A DNA stretch of 5,937 nt from an uncultured Curvibacter sp. (GTDB taxonomy: Bacteria > Pseudomonadota > Gammaproteobacteria > Burkholderiales > Burkholderiaceae), in contig CAMLNH010000179.1 in NCBI GenBank assembly GCA_946481355.1, forward strand, positions 1 to 5,937, written 5' to 3'. A model generated the notes under the pieces. The model searched no databases, had not been told where the DNA came from, and worked only from the letters and a program-made list of their open reading frames with translations. The number at the start of each line of letters is the position of its first letter. The first letter of the stretch is position 1. This document shows positions 1 to 5,604 of the stretch, one piece after another. The translations under genes and the position numbers were made by a program.

Positions 1-730
1 CGGCGTTGGAGCCGATGTACAACGCGCACTTGCTGTTCTGCATGTCGTTGTACGAGTTGGTCATCGCACCGTAGCCCCAGGTGTTGGCCACACCGGCAAC
101 CGTGGTGGAGTGGCAGATGCGCGCCTGGTGGTCGCAGTTGTTCGTGCCCCAGAAGCTCACGAACTTGCGCATCAGGTAGGCCTGCTCGTTGCTGTGCTTG
201 GAGGAACCGACGAAGTAGACGCTGTCCGGGCCGCTGGCCTTGCGCAACTCCATCATGCGGGCAGCGATCTCGTTGAGCGCCGTATCCCAGCTGATGCGCT
301 CGTACTTGCCGTTGACCAGCTTCATCGGGTAGCGCAGACGGTACTCGCCATGGCCATGCTCGCGGATCGAGGCGCCCTTGGCGCAATGTGCACCGAGGTT
401 GATCGGCGAATCGAACACCGGCTCCTGGCGCGTCCACACGCCGTTTTCCACCACCGCGTCGATGGCGCAGCCCACCGAGCAGTGGGTGCAGACGGTGCGC
501 TTGACTTCGATCTTGCCGTCACCCACGGCCACCTTGCTGGCGGCGCGGGCCTTCTTGACGAGCGTCAGTTGCGATGCGGCCAGGCCGACACCCAGGCCCA
601 GGCCCGAACGGCGCAGGAAGGCGCGACGGTCCATGGTGGGCAGGGCCTGTGAGAGGCCGCGGCGCAGGCTGTGCACGAAGGGCGAGCGGGCCGTGGCCTC
701 GGTCCCCGGGGATTTCTTGGTGAGCAACAT
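1..730 (-). CDS. fdhA: Formate dehydrogenase alpha (catalytic) subunit, N-terminal 243 residues, cut by the left window edge
   Basis: This is the N-terminal quarter or so of a molybdopterin (bis-MGD) oxidoreductase that oxidises formate to CO2, probably on the periplasmic side. The start is the ATG at 728-730, preceded by a GGAGAG ribosome site. Residues 34-42 read DRRAFLRRS, a twin-arginine (Tat) motif, followed by a hydrophobic stretch (about 43-57) and an ARA-like cleavage region (61-63). The [4Fe-4S] ligands are Cys81, Cys84, Cys88 and Cys116. Lys118 in HCAKG is the conserved electron-path lysine. Cys206-His207 in [11 protein letters not shown] is the expected Mo-ligand/catalytic pair; the codon is TGC, so this is the cysteine form and not a selenoprotein. 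A 32-residue extension precedes the Tat motif; Met33 is an alternative start but lacks an obvious ribosome site. The small Tat gene lies 25 bases upstream and is probably co-transcribed. The remaining subunits would lie off the left edge. Other bis-MGD enzymes are possible, but the motif around Cys206 strongly favours formate dehydrogenase. Confidence 0.93.
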   Translation of the reverse strand, partial: MLLTKKSPGTEATARSPFVHSLRRGLSQALPTMDRRAFLRRSGLGLGVGLAASQLTLVKKARAASKVAVGDGKIEVKRTVCTHCSVGCAIDAVVENGVWTRQEPVFDSPINLGAHCAKGASIREHGHGEYRLRYPMKLVNGKYERISWDTALNEIAARMMELRKASGPDSVYFVGSSKHSNEQAYLMRKFVSFWGTNNCDHQARICHSTTVAGVANTWGYGAMTNSYNDMQNSKCALYIGSNA

Positions 731-755
731 GTCTCTCTCCAGCTAGAGCTTTGAA

Positions 756-965
756 TTAGAGGCGGGTGGTCTGGTAGTACTGCTTGACGTGTTCCGTCAG
801 CTGGTAGCCGCCGCCCTTCTGGGGAGCGGGCTTGAGTTCCTGGGCAGCCTGTTCGACCGGCTGAGCCGACGGCAGCAGACTGGCCACCGCGGCCACGGCA
901 CCGACCGTGCCTGCCCCTGCGAAAAGGGTGCGACGCGACAATTTCCCTTGGGCTTGTTGACTCAT
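756..965 (-). CDS. Small Tat-signal protein of the formate dehydrogenase region
   Basis: This is a 69-residue protein with SRRTLF at residues 10-15 (twin-arginine motif), followed by an alanine/glycine/valine-rich hydrophobic segment at about 16-32. After that comes a short polar tail rich in Gln, Pro and Lys that ends in HVKQYYQTTRL. The ATG at 963-965 has a strong AGGAGA ribosome site. Size, Tat motif, and position 25 bases upstream of the alpha subunit match the known family of short 'formate dehydrogenase region Tat target' proteins. Its exact role is not established. A Tat-exported or membrane-anchored accessory or small subunit of the dehydrogenase is the plausible reading. There are no cysteines, so it does not carry an Fe-S cluster. 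It is the first gene of its transcription unit, so the promoter for the dehydrogenase genes should lie in 966-1388. Confidence 0.85.
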   Translation of the reverse strand: MSQQAQGKLSRRTLFAGAGTVGAVAAVASLLPSAQPVEQAAQELKPAPQKGGGYQLTEHVKQYYQTTRL

Positions 966-1056
966 GCTGGTCTCCTGTGACTGACATTCACTCCATTGCC
1001 GAGATAGGAATGGATATGCATAACCTCATGCGAATTTATCAACGCAGCACCGATTC

Positions 1057-1072
1057 AGCAAGCGAATCTCCT
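1057..1072 (-). promoter_or_regulatory. Possible sigma-54 (-24/-12) promoter facing the formate dehydrogenase genes
   Basis: On the minus strand the sequence reads AGGAGATTCGCTTGCT. The GG and GC dinucleotides are separated by exactly 10 bases, and the -12 box TTGCT matches the consensus fully. The -24 box keeps only the GG of TGGCACG, so this is a weak match. A start about 12 bases past the GC would fall near 1046, giving a leader of about 80 bases before the small Tat gene. The 17-base palindrome would then be centred about 208 bases upstream, in the usual range for an enhancer site. The neighbouring NtrC-type regulator makes this worth considering, but its altered GAFTGA loop weakens the case. 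Confidence 0.3.
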
Positions 1073-1245
1073 GATAAGTTTTGCCGTGTTTTCCCTCGGG
1101 AAGCACCTTTAATTCACCAGTGACTGATATATTTGTTCGCACCCCATCCAGACCTGCAAAGCACGCAGATCACGGTGGCACAGGGCTTTGCGTGATTGCT
1201 GCTTCGCAGCATCCGTGCAGCAGCCTGACATCCTGACGCGAGCAC

Positions 1246-1262
1246 TGCGACAAGTTGTCGCA
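1246..1262. promoter_or_regulatory. Perfect 17-base palindrome, candidate binding site of the adjacent response regulator
   Basis: TGCGACAA and TTGTCGCA are exact reverse complements separated by a single G (position 1254). Dimeric Fis-type helix-turn-helix regulators of the NtrC family bind dyads of about this size, and the gene for such a regulator starts 126 bases downstream. The right arm supplies the -35 hexamer of a candidate promoter for that regulator, which suggests autoregulation. The site also lies upstream of the fdh genes in the other direction and could serve as their enhancer. A half-site-like TTGTTCGCA, with one extra base, occurs at 1133-1141. Binding by this regulator is inference; the symmetry itself is read directly. 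Confidence 0.55.
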
Positions 1263-1283
1263 AGACGTCATGGCGCAGATAAG
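1255..1283 (+). promoter_or_regulatory. Candidate sigma-70 promoter of the two-component operon
   Basis: The -35 TTGTCG (1255-1260, 4 of 6 matching TTGACA) and the -10 GATAAG (1278-1283, 4 of 6 matching TATAAT) are separated by 17 bases. Transcription would start near 1290 and leave a leader of about 100 bases before the ATG at 1389. The -35 coincides with the right arm of the 17-base palindrome, so a protein bound there would directly affect this promoter. In GC-rich genomes such 4-of-6 matches are not rare, hence the low confidence. Confidence 0.35.
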
Positions 1284-1388
1284 AATGCTTCCCAATTCAC
1301 TCGATGCATTGATGTTGCACCCAGACCGAAACACGCGGTACCCGAGAAAATCACTCGGAAGCGCTCGATAGAATCCCTCACCTTTGGC

Positions 1389-2777
1389 ATGCACAACGTG
1401 ACCCAGACTCCGCATCCCGCCGACAGCGCCAAGATGGCCGAAGGCTGGCCTTACTGGTCCATCCTCGTCGTCGACGATGAGCCCGGCATGCGCAATTTCC
1501 TCGTCAAGACCCTGGGGCCGCGCTGTCAGGCCGTGCATGAAGCCGGCAGTGCGGAAGACGGTGCCACCCTGCTGCGCGACCACCATGTGGACCTCATCAT
1601 CCTGGACATCGCCCTGCCCGGCATGAACGGCGTGGCCTGGCTCAAGGATCTGCGCGAGCATGGCTATACCGGCCAGGTCATCCTGATCACCGCCTTCGCC
1701 GACCTGGACACGGCCATCGAGGCGCTGCGTGCCGGCGCCTCGGACTTCATCCTCAAGCCCTTCCGCGTGCCGCAGATCCTCAATGCCGTGCGGCGCTGCT
1801 ATGAAAGCGCACGGCTGGCACGCGAGAACTTCGTGCTGCGCCACACACTCTCGCGCAGCCAGTTCGCCGACAACGGCCTGGTCGGCCGCTCGGCCCAGAT
1901 CGCCGAGCTCTCGGCTTCGGTGCGGCGCGTGGCCCCGGTCAACAGCACGGTGCTGCTGCAAGGGGAATCGGGCACGGGCAAGGAGCTGGTGGCGCGTGCC
2001 CTGCATGCTTTGAGCCCGCGCGCGCAGGGCCCCTTCGTGCCGGTCAACTGCGCCTCGGTCTCGCCCGAGCAGATGGAGAGCGAGCTCTTCGGGCATGCCA
2101 AGGGCGCCTTCGCTGGCGCCACGCGCGCGCGCGACGGGCTCTTCTACTACGCCCAGGGTGGCACGCTGTTTCTCGACGAGGTGGCCGAGCTGCCCCTGGC
2201 CCTGCAGGCCACACTGCTGCGCGCGCTCGAAGACCTGCAGATCCGCCCCGTGGGCAGCCAGCAGCTGCTGCCGGTCAACGTGCGCATCATCGCCGCCACC
2301 AACCGCGACCTGCAGCAGGAGGTGGCCGAAGGACGCTTCCGCAAGGATCTCTACTACCGTCTTCAGGTGGTGGAACTCACCCTGCCGCCACTGCGCGAGC
2401 ACAAGGAAGACATCCCCGACCTCGTGCAGCACTTCACCAGCCAGCTCGCGCCCGTGCTGGGCGCCGTGCCGCTGCAGCTGACGGCCGCCGAGATGGATTA
2501 CCTCACGCAGTACGACTGGCCCGGCAATGTGCGCGAACTGCGCAACCTGATCGAACGCTCGCTGATCCTGGGCACGCTCAACGTTTCGGCGCTCTATGCC
2601 ATGGACAAGAAACGCCGTGCAGCCAGCGCCCAGCCCACCGATCTGCACACGCTGGAAAAGCAGCACATCCTCGCCGTGCTCGACTCGGTGCAGGGCGACA
2701 AGACCCAGGCCGCGCAGCTGCTGGGCATCTCGCGCCGTACGCTGGAGCGGCGCTGCGCCGAATGGGCCCTTTCGTGA
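1389..2777 (+). CDS. NtrC-type response regulator (receiver, AAA+, Fis-type HTH) with an atypical GAFAGA loop
   Basis: This is a 462-residue cytoplasmic transcription regulator. The receiver domain spans about residues 23-140, with acidic Asp29/Asp30, phospho-acceptor Asp73 (LDIALPG), Thr101 and Lys123 (KPF). The AAA+ domain spans about 163-395: Walker A GESGTGKE (192-199), Walker B GGTLFLDE (257-264), arginine-containing RFRKDLYYRL (316-325), and sensor II WPGNVREL (378-385). The C-terminal Fis-type helix-turn-helix is about 424-460 (QAAQLLGISRRTLERR). The sigma-54 contact loop reads GAFAGA (239-244) where the family has GAFTGA. The frame is open upstream to 1188, but that part looks non-coding and contains the palindrome, so I chose the ATG at 1389, the first one before the receiver domain. 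It has no good ribosome site. Met16 is an alternative. The kinase gene overlaps its 3' end, so the two form one operon. Control of the flanking formate dehydrogenase genes is inferred from position. Confidence 0.93.
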   Translation: MHNVTQTPHPADSAKMAEGWPYWSILVVDDEPGMRNFLVKTLGPRCQAVHEAGSAEDGATLLRDHHVDLIILDIALPGMNGVAWLKDLREHGYTGQVILITAFADLDTAIEALRAGASDFILKPFRVPQILNAVRRCYESARLARENFVLRHTLSRSQFADNGLVGRSAQIAELSASVRRVAPVNSTVLLQGESGTGKELVARALHALSPRAQGPFVPVNCASVSPEQMESELFGHAKGAFAGATRARDGLFYYAQGGTLFLDEVAELPLALQATLLRALEDLQIRPVGSQQLLPVNVRIIAATNRDLQQEVAEGRFRKDLYYRLQVVELTLPPLREHKEDIPDLVQHFTSQLAPVLGAVPLQLTAAEMDYLTQYDWPGNVRELRNLIERSLILGTLNVSALYAMDKKRRAASAQPTDLHTLEKQHILAVLDSVQGDKTQAAQLLGISRRTLERRCAEWALS

Positions 2778-4882
2778 AACCCTGGCCCCGGCTGCGCGCC
2801 CTGCTCGCGCCGCGCTGGCTCACGCACTCCATCCGCAACAAGCTGCTGGCCATGGCCTTGCTGCCGCTGCTGGTGGTGCTGCCGCTGCTGGTGGGTGCGC
2901 TGGTGATCTGGGGCAACGCCGCCTACGACCGGTTGCTGATCACCAAAGTGCGCAGCGATCTGGCCGTGGCACGCGGCTATTTCGAGCAGGTGCTGTCCGA
3001 AGTGGGCTCAGGCACGCAGGCCGTGGCGGCCTCGCAAGCCCTTTACTACGCGCTGAACAGGCGCGACCTGCCCGCCGTGCAGTCCCTGCTGATGCGCGAG
3101 CGTCACCGCCTCGGTTTCGACTTCTTCAACCTCTATGCCCTCGACGGGCGCCTGATCACAGCCGGCTGGCTGCCCTCGGCCGCCCCGCCGGCCGAGCTGC
3201 ACGCCCCCGCCAGCGGACCGGCCGCCCTCCACGCGCGCGTGAGCACCGACCACGCGAGCCTGGCACGGCTGGAGCCGGCCGAGTTGCTGGCGCTGGCGCC
3301 GCATCTGGCGCCGCGCATCCACATCCCCCTGATCGCCACCCGCAGCGCAGTGCCTACCAACCGCAGCGTCGAGGACCGCGCCCTGGTGATGCTGGCCACC
3401 ACGCCCGTGCGCGGCGCCGACGGCAGCATCGTGGCCCTGTTGCGCGGCGGTGTGCTGCTCAACCAGAACCTGCCCTTCATCGACCACATCAACCGCATCG
3501 TCTACCCCGAAGGCTCTTTGCCCTTCGGCAGCCACGGCACCGCCACGCTCTTCATGGACGACGTGCGCATCACCACCAATGTGCGCCTGTTCCGTGACGA
3601 GCGCGCTATCGGCACCCGCGTCTCGCAGGCGGTACGCGAAGCCGTGCTCAGCCGCGGTGAGACTTGGCTGGACCGCGCCTTCGTCGTCAACGACTGGTAT
3701 GTCTCGGCCTACGAGCCGTTGGTCGACGCTGGCGGAGAACGTGTGGGCATGCTCTATGTGGGCTACCTGGAGCAGCCCTTCCGCTACGTCAAGTACGGCA
3801 TGCTGGCGCTCATCGTCGGCATCTTCGTGCTGGTGATGATCCTGGCCGCACTGTTCTCGCTGCGATGGGCGCGCAGCATCTTCCGCCCCGTGGAGCAGAT
3901 GAACCAGACCATGCAGCGCGTGGAAGAAGGCGACACAGGCGCACGTGTGGGCGCGGTGAGCGCGCGCGACGAAATCGGGGCGCTGGCCGGTCATCTGGAC
4001 GAGCTGCTGGATGTGATCGACGACAAGACGCGGGCGCTGCAACGCTGGGCCGAGGAGCTCGACGCCAAGGTGATAGCACGCACGCGTGAGCTCGCGCAGA
4101 GCAACGCCTCGCTGCAGCAGGCCCAGGCCCAGCTGGTCAAGTCCGAGAAGCTCGCGGCCATCGGCCAGCTTACAGCCAGCGTGGCGCACGAAATCAACAA
4201 CCCCATCGCCGTGATCCAGGGCAATCTGGACCTCATGCGCGAGACCCTCGGGCCGCAGGCTGCACCGGTGCAAGCCGAGCTCAAGCTGCTGGACCAGCAG
4301 GTCGAACGCATGCGCCTCATCGTCACCCAGCTGCTGCAGTACGCACGCCCCACCGAATACGCCGGCTATGTAGAAGCTGTGGATGTGAACCAGGTGCTGG
4401 AGAACTCCCTGGTGCTCGTGGCCCATCTGCTGGCCCGCACGCACATCGAAGTTCTGCGGGATCTGCGGGCCACGGTGCGCACCGGCATCAACCGGCAGGA
4501 GCTGCAGCAGGTAGTGATCAATCTCATGATCAACGCCATCCAGGTCATGCCCGAGGGCGGCACGCTGCGCCTGCGCACGCGCGACCGCGAGGACGGCAAG
4601 GCCGGTGTGCTGCTGGAGATCAGCGACACGGGCCCCGGGCTCTCCGAGCGGGTCAAGGAACGCCTGTTCCGCCCCTTCTTCACTACCAAGAACGACGGCA
4701 ACGGCCTGGGCCTGTGGATCAGCGTGGGCCTGGTGGAGCGGTATGGCGGCGGCATCGAAGGCCGCAACCGCCGCGAATTCGGAGAGGATGCCGAGGGTGC
4801 GAGCTTTCGCGTCTGGCTGCTGACCGAGCCCGTGGCACCGCAGGGCGGGCCGAGCGGTCCGATGGAAGCCCGCCGCTCCTGA
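2762..4882 (+). CDS. Membrane-bound sensor histidine kinase with periplasmic Cache-like sensor region
   Basis: This 706-residue kinase is the likely partner of the preceding regulator. Membrane segments lie at about 26-50 and 345-367 and frame a periplasmic region of about 295 residues. That region resembles a tandem Cache_3/Cache_2-type ligand sensor; its end LYVGYLEQPF (331-340) is typical of such folds. A HAMP linker (about 368-421) and a helical coiled-coil (about 421-462) follow. The HisKA domain carries His476 in SVAHEINNP. The ATPase domain has the N box (Asn587, Asn591), G1 DTGPGL (622-627), FFTTK (639-643) and G2 GNGLGL (646-651). All catalytic motifs look intact, and there is no receiver domain, so it is a simple rather than hybrid kinase. 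The ATG start overlaps the regulator gene by 16 bases; a GTG at 2774, overlapping the regulator stop as GTGA, is an alternative. The ligand cannot be read from sequence; a small carboxylate such as formate is a guess from context. Confidence 0.93.
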   Translation: MGPFVKPWPRLRALLAPRWLTHSIRNKLLAMALLPLLVVLPLLVGALVIWGNAAYDRLLITKVRSDLAVARGYFEQVLSEVGSGTQAVAASQALYYALNRRDLPAVQSLLMRERHRLGFDFFNLYALDGRLITAGWLPSAAPPAELHAPASGPAALHARVSTDHASLARLEPAELLALAPHLAPRIHIPLIATRSAVPTNRSVEDRALVMLATTPVRGADGSIVALLRGGVLLNQNLPFIDHINRIVYPEGSLPFGSHGTATLFMDDVRITTNVRLFRDERAIGTRVSQAVREAVLSRGETWLDRAFVVNDWYVSAYEPLVDAGGERVGMLYVGYLEQPFRYVKYGMLALIVGIFVLVMILAALFSLRWARSIFRPVEQMNQTMQRVEEGDTGARVGAVSARDEIGALAGHLDELLDVIDDKTRALQRWAEELDAKVIARTRELAQSNASLQQAQAQLVKSEKLAAIGQLTASVAHEINNPIAVIQGNLDLMRETLGPQAAPVQAELKLLDQQVERMRLIVTQLLQYARPTEYAGYVEAVDVNQVLENSLVLVAHLLARTHIEVLRDLRATVRTGINRQELQQVVINLMINAIQVMPEGGTLRLRTRDREDGKAGVLLEISDTGPGLSERVKERLFRPFFTTKNDGNGLGLWISVGLVERYGGGIEGRNRREFGEDAEGASFRVWLLTEPVAPQGGPSGPMEARRS

Positions 4883-4889
4883 AGGCATA

Positions 4890-4949
4890 TCCGTTCAGGC
4901 GGAGCCCGTCGAAACCTCGCAGCGCCTCGACAAGCTCAACGCGAACGGA
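4890..4949. repeat. 60-base imperfect palindrome between convergent genes, probable bidirectional terminator and dispersed-repeat type
   Basis: The arms are symmetric about 4919/4920. TCCGTTC (4890-4896) pairs with GAACGGA (4943-4949), GAGC (4902-4905) with GCTC (4934-4937), and GTCGA (4908-4912) with TCGAC (4927-4931), with mismatches between these blocks. The pattern CCGTTC...GAGC..GTCGA resembles the dispersed intergenic palindromes common in Comamonadaceae and related genomes (consensus near CCGTTCGTGCTGAGC.TGTCGAA, recalled, not searched). It fills almost the whole 73-base gap between the kinase stop and the chaperone stop, so it could end transcription from both sides. There is no clear T-run, so classical intrinsic termination is uncertain. 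Confidence 0.65.
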
Positions 4950-4955
4950 CACACC

Positions 4956-5591
4956 TCAGTCCAGCATGTCGAAGCCTTGCGCCTCGACCGACATGAAAGC
5001 ACGCGTAAAGCCGGCCAGCGCCGCATAAAAACGCGCCCGCGGATGGCCCTCAAGCACGTCGCAGAGCTGGTTCACCCAGGGCTGCAGATGATCAACGAAG
5101 AACTCGCGCTGCTTCGTGAGGTTGGCCACGGCCACATCGTCGCCCGCGATCAGGTAGCGCATGACCTCGCAGAGATAGGCGATATGGTCCTCGGTCTCGG
5201 GCAGGGTCTCGTCGCGCGCCAAGCCCAGGGCAGCCAGATTCGTGCGCAACTGGGCCAGCGGTTTTTCATTAAGGAAACCACTGAGGTAATGGGAACCGAA
5301 GAGGTAGATCTCGGGTTTGCCGACACCGCCAAACAGGGTGTGGTATTCGCCGGCCACGGCAGCCAGGTCCATGTCGCGTGCGGCACCCACCAGACCGCGC
5401 CAGGGCTCCTCCAGGAAGCCGCCCTCGGCGGGCGCTTCGGTAGCCGCCACGCGCAGCTGTTCCAGCAGTTCGGCGCCGGGCGGCGCGTAGTACAGCGCGG
5501 CCAGCAGGCCATAGACCTCGGCGCGCGCGGTCTCCTCATCCAGCGAGCCCTGGGCCAGCTGGGCGTCCTCGGTGTTCTTGTCCGTGCTCAT
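4956..5591 (-). CDS. TorD-family cytoplasmic chaperone for molybdoenzyme maturation
   Basis: This is a 211-residue, mostly helical protein without signal peptide or membrane segment. Family features are EYHTLFGG (82-89), the following PEIYLFGSHYLSGF (93-106), and EDHIAYLCEVMRYL (134-147), which matches the E-x-DH signature of TorD/DmsD/NarJ-like chaperones. These proteins bind the Tat signal of a molybdoenzyme and hold it until its cofactor is inserted. The client here is most likely the Tat-exported formate dehydrogenase alpha subunit encoded at the left end. The length fits the family. The gene starts 13 bases after the Fe-S protein gene on the same strand, so they are co-transcribed, and a modest AGAGA ribosome site precedes the ATG. 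It is separated from the dehydrogenase genes by the plus-strand two-component system, so it cannot simply share one transcript with them unless that transcript reads antisense through it. Confidence 0.9.
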   Translation of the reverse strand: MSTDKNTEDAQLAQGSLDEETARAEVYGLLAALYYAPPGAELLEQLRVAATEAPAEGGFLEEPWRGLVGAARDMDLAAVAGEYHTLFGGVGKPEIYLFGSHYLSGFLNEKPLAQLRTNLAALGLARDETLPETEDHIAYLCEVMRYLIAGDDVAVANLTKQREFFVDHLQPWVNQLCDVLEGHPRARFYAALAGFTRAFMSVEAQGFDMLD

Positions 5592-5604
5592 CGTGTCGGT
5601 CTCT

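Larger units (their letters stand above)
966..1388. promoter_or_regulatory. 423-base divergent control region between the formate dehydrogenase genes and the two-component system
   Basis: No convincing gene lies here. The segment from about 985 to 1140 is clearly richer in A/T than the coding regions. Since fdh transcription leaves to the left and the regulator to the right, both promoters should be inside. I see a perfect 17-base palindrome (1246-1262), a sigma-70-like promoter for the regulator (1255-1283) and a sigma-54-like element facing left (1057-1072). Smaller inverted repeats are TGCTGC/GCAGCA around TTC (1197-1211), TTCCC/GGGAA (1091-1102), and CCGAG/CTCGG spaced by 7 bases (1342-1358). 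The 8-mer GTGACTGA occurs twice (977-984 and 1120-1127). The small repeats could be chance; the 17-base palindrome is unlikely to be. Confidence 0.6.

Noticed and set aside
113..115. Possible selenocysteine at the Mo-ligand position of formate dehydrogenase
   Set aside because: The codon on the coding strand is TGC, an ordinary cysteine; there is no in-frame TGA.
110..652. Plus-strand open frame opposite the formate dehydrogenase gene
   Set aside because: The minus strand carries the Tat motif, four cluster cysteines and the Mo-ligand motif; the plus frame has no recognisable features.
1018..1042. Sigma-70-like TTGATA with a TGCATA-like -10 on the minus strand upstream of the small Tat gene
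   Set aside because: The -35 is acceptable but no -10 hexamer at 16-18 base spacing matches better than about half of the consensus.
1176..1191. Sigma-54-like TGGCAC...TTGC on the plus strand upstream of the regulator
   Set aside because: Both boxes look good, but GG and GC are 11 bases apart instead of 10. This spacing is strictly kept in working promoters, so I did not call it.
1197..1211. TGCTGC-TTC-GCAGCA hairpin as a terminator
   Set aside because: The stem is only 6 bases, no T-run follows, and no gene ends nearby.
1188..1388. N-terminal extension of the response regulator from a TTG at 1188
   Set aside because: The extra 67 residues resemble no domain, and the stretch contains the palindrome and promoter candidate. 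The ATG at 1389 sits at a normal distance before the receiver domain.
1170..2666. Long minus-strand open frame opposite the response regulator gene
   Set aside because: The plus strand encodes a clear receiver/AAA+/HTH protein here. The opposite frame gives a low-complexity protein rich in His, Gln, Gly and Ala with no motifs, as expected in GC-rich DNA.
3008..4888. 626-codon minus-strand open frame opposite the kinase gene
   Set aside because: It is a shadow of the kinase coding strand: no recognisable domain, very high His/Gln/Ala content, and the plus strand has all kinase motifs in order.
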